64,000 bases of DNA. Source: Athripsodes cinereus. Lineage: Eukaryota > Arthropoda > Insecta > Trichoptera > Leptoceridae. This document shows positions 63,156 to 64,000 of the stretch, in pieces. A program made the position numbers and the translations under genes. Under the pieces are notes generated by a model. The model saw only the letters and a list, made by a program, of their open reading frames with translations, had not been told where the DNA came from and did not search any database. Numbering within the stretch: the first letter of the stretch is position 1; each line of letters begins with the position of its first letter. The stretch covers positions 1,235,572 through 1,299,571 of the forward strand of contig OX388325.1 of assembly GCA_947579605.1 (NCBI GenBank). The letters are read 5' to 3'.

Positions 63156-63679
63156 CTATAGATCACAGCGCAGAATATACTCCATCTAATAAATTAATAT
63201 TAAAACGCATATTTTGTACATGTGTAGTTTTAATATTAGTAGTAATATTAAAACTATGCATATTTTGGAGGATATACTATAAATTTTTAAAACTAGAAAT
63301 TTTGGTTAATTCGAATTTTTATACAGTCCCTTGAACTTCGAGATAATCAAGTTTGACTGTATTAAATTAATATTTATTTTTGTGAAGGCGAAATAGGTCG
63401 TCAGAGCGAGTTGCGGCGAACCTGGGTTATTTAAAAAAAATTATCAGACAAATACTTGCAGATTCAACATCGTAATTTTTTCTTTACAACATTTAAATAA
63501 TAAATACATTCAACACATTTATTTATTAATTTCAATACATTGTACCTAAGTCTATTCATTCTATATACTTATTATATTAAAAACAGTTGATATAGAACTA
63601 TGTAAAACACTCCATACGTAGTCAATGTCAAACCAATTTTACCGTATACTGCGTTCTTAATATATTGTCAAGTGGTGGT

Positions 63680-64000
63680 GTATGATGGGGGAGCCGGATA
63701 ATTTACCGACAACAATTTGCCGACGGACAATTCACCGACAACAATTCACCGAGAGGACAAATTACCGAGAGGATAATTCACCGACAGGATAATTCATCGA
63801 CGTACATTTCACCGACAGACAATTTGCCGACAAATACAAAACAATATAATCACGTTTTGTAATGTTGTATTTTATTGTTTATGTATTTGTGTAACAACAT
63901 ATTTAAACACCCACTACAAGAAACAATCTGTCTTTTTCAAAAAAAGAACTTCCGACGCCAGAATTATATTATTCGTATTTGTCGGCAAATTGTCTGTCGG
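63680..64000. repeat. CCGACA-rich element, cut by the window end
   Basis: 63690-63835 repeats units such as ataattcaccgacaggac and caatttgccgacaa. The end of the window (63975-64000) is the complement of 63808-63836, so this is an inverted-repeat element whose right part is outside. Confidence 0.65.

Larger units (their letters stand above)
62368..63200 (+). mobile_element. LINE-Z 3' end split by a hAT MITE
   Basis: 62368-62532 reads a degraded SPHLGSPQDSRLHIKISG-type end, then GTAGGGGGAGTACAATAGAT; after the insertion it continues agaatatactccatctaata (63171-63190), as in the copy at 16931-16975. Confidence 0.7.

Overview
This is a piece of AT-rich insect nuclear DNA, most likely lepidopteran. 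The evidence is spliced animal genes with GT-AG introns, a high load of RTE-like and CR1/Jockey-like LINE fragments, a tRNA-derived SINE, and many MITEs (hAT-type with 8-bp target duplications, PIF/Harbinger-type with 3-bp duplications). The species assignment is inference. No bacterial or viral genes were seen.

Three host genes are readable. (1) A doublecortin-like kinase (DCLK; two DCX domains plus a CaMK-type kinase) lies on the minus strand. Its eleven coding exons run from the start codon at 33981 down to a TAG stop at 6307-6309. Behind that stop the same reading frame stays open for 453 more codons (6306-4945) and encodes a Ser/Asn/Lys/Thr/Gln-rich tail. (2) An intronless Rab7 GTPase is on the plus strand at 36736-37362, divergent from DCLK. 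(3) ELP3, the catalytic subunit of Elongator (radical SAM plus acetyltransferase), is complete on the plus strand in seven exons from 48363 to 60305.

Layout: 1-4944 is repeats downstream of DCLK. 4945-33981 is DCLK; its 16-kb intron (12297-28220) has filled with transposons, including a nearly complete two-ORF LINE at about 12690-16735. 34016-36735 is the DCLK/Rab7 intergenic region. 37363-48362 is an 11-kb gene-poor stretch with several MITEs and a palindrome array just upstream of ELP3. 48363-60305 is ELP3, with transposons in most introns. 60306-64000 is repeats, including a three-level nested insertion.

The most notable observations are: the stop-plus-long-ORF arrangement in DCLK, where the stop codon is itself an in-phase alternative 3' splice site; a -1 frameshift heptamer (A AAA AAC) joining ORF1 and ORF2 of the LINE; a 36-nt exact inverted copy of ELP3 exon 3 at the edge of a retroelement fragment in the next intron; and a MITE inserted three bases into an ELP3 intron whose terminus now forms part of the splice donor. 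The three genes have no obvious common pathway (microtubule-binding kinase, endolysosomal trafficking, tRNA modification) and appear to be ordinary neighbours.
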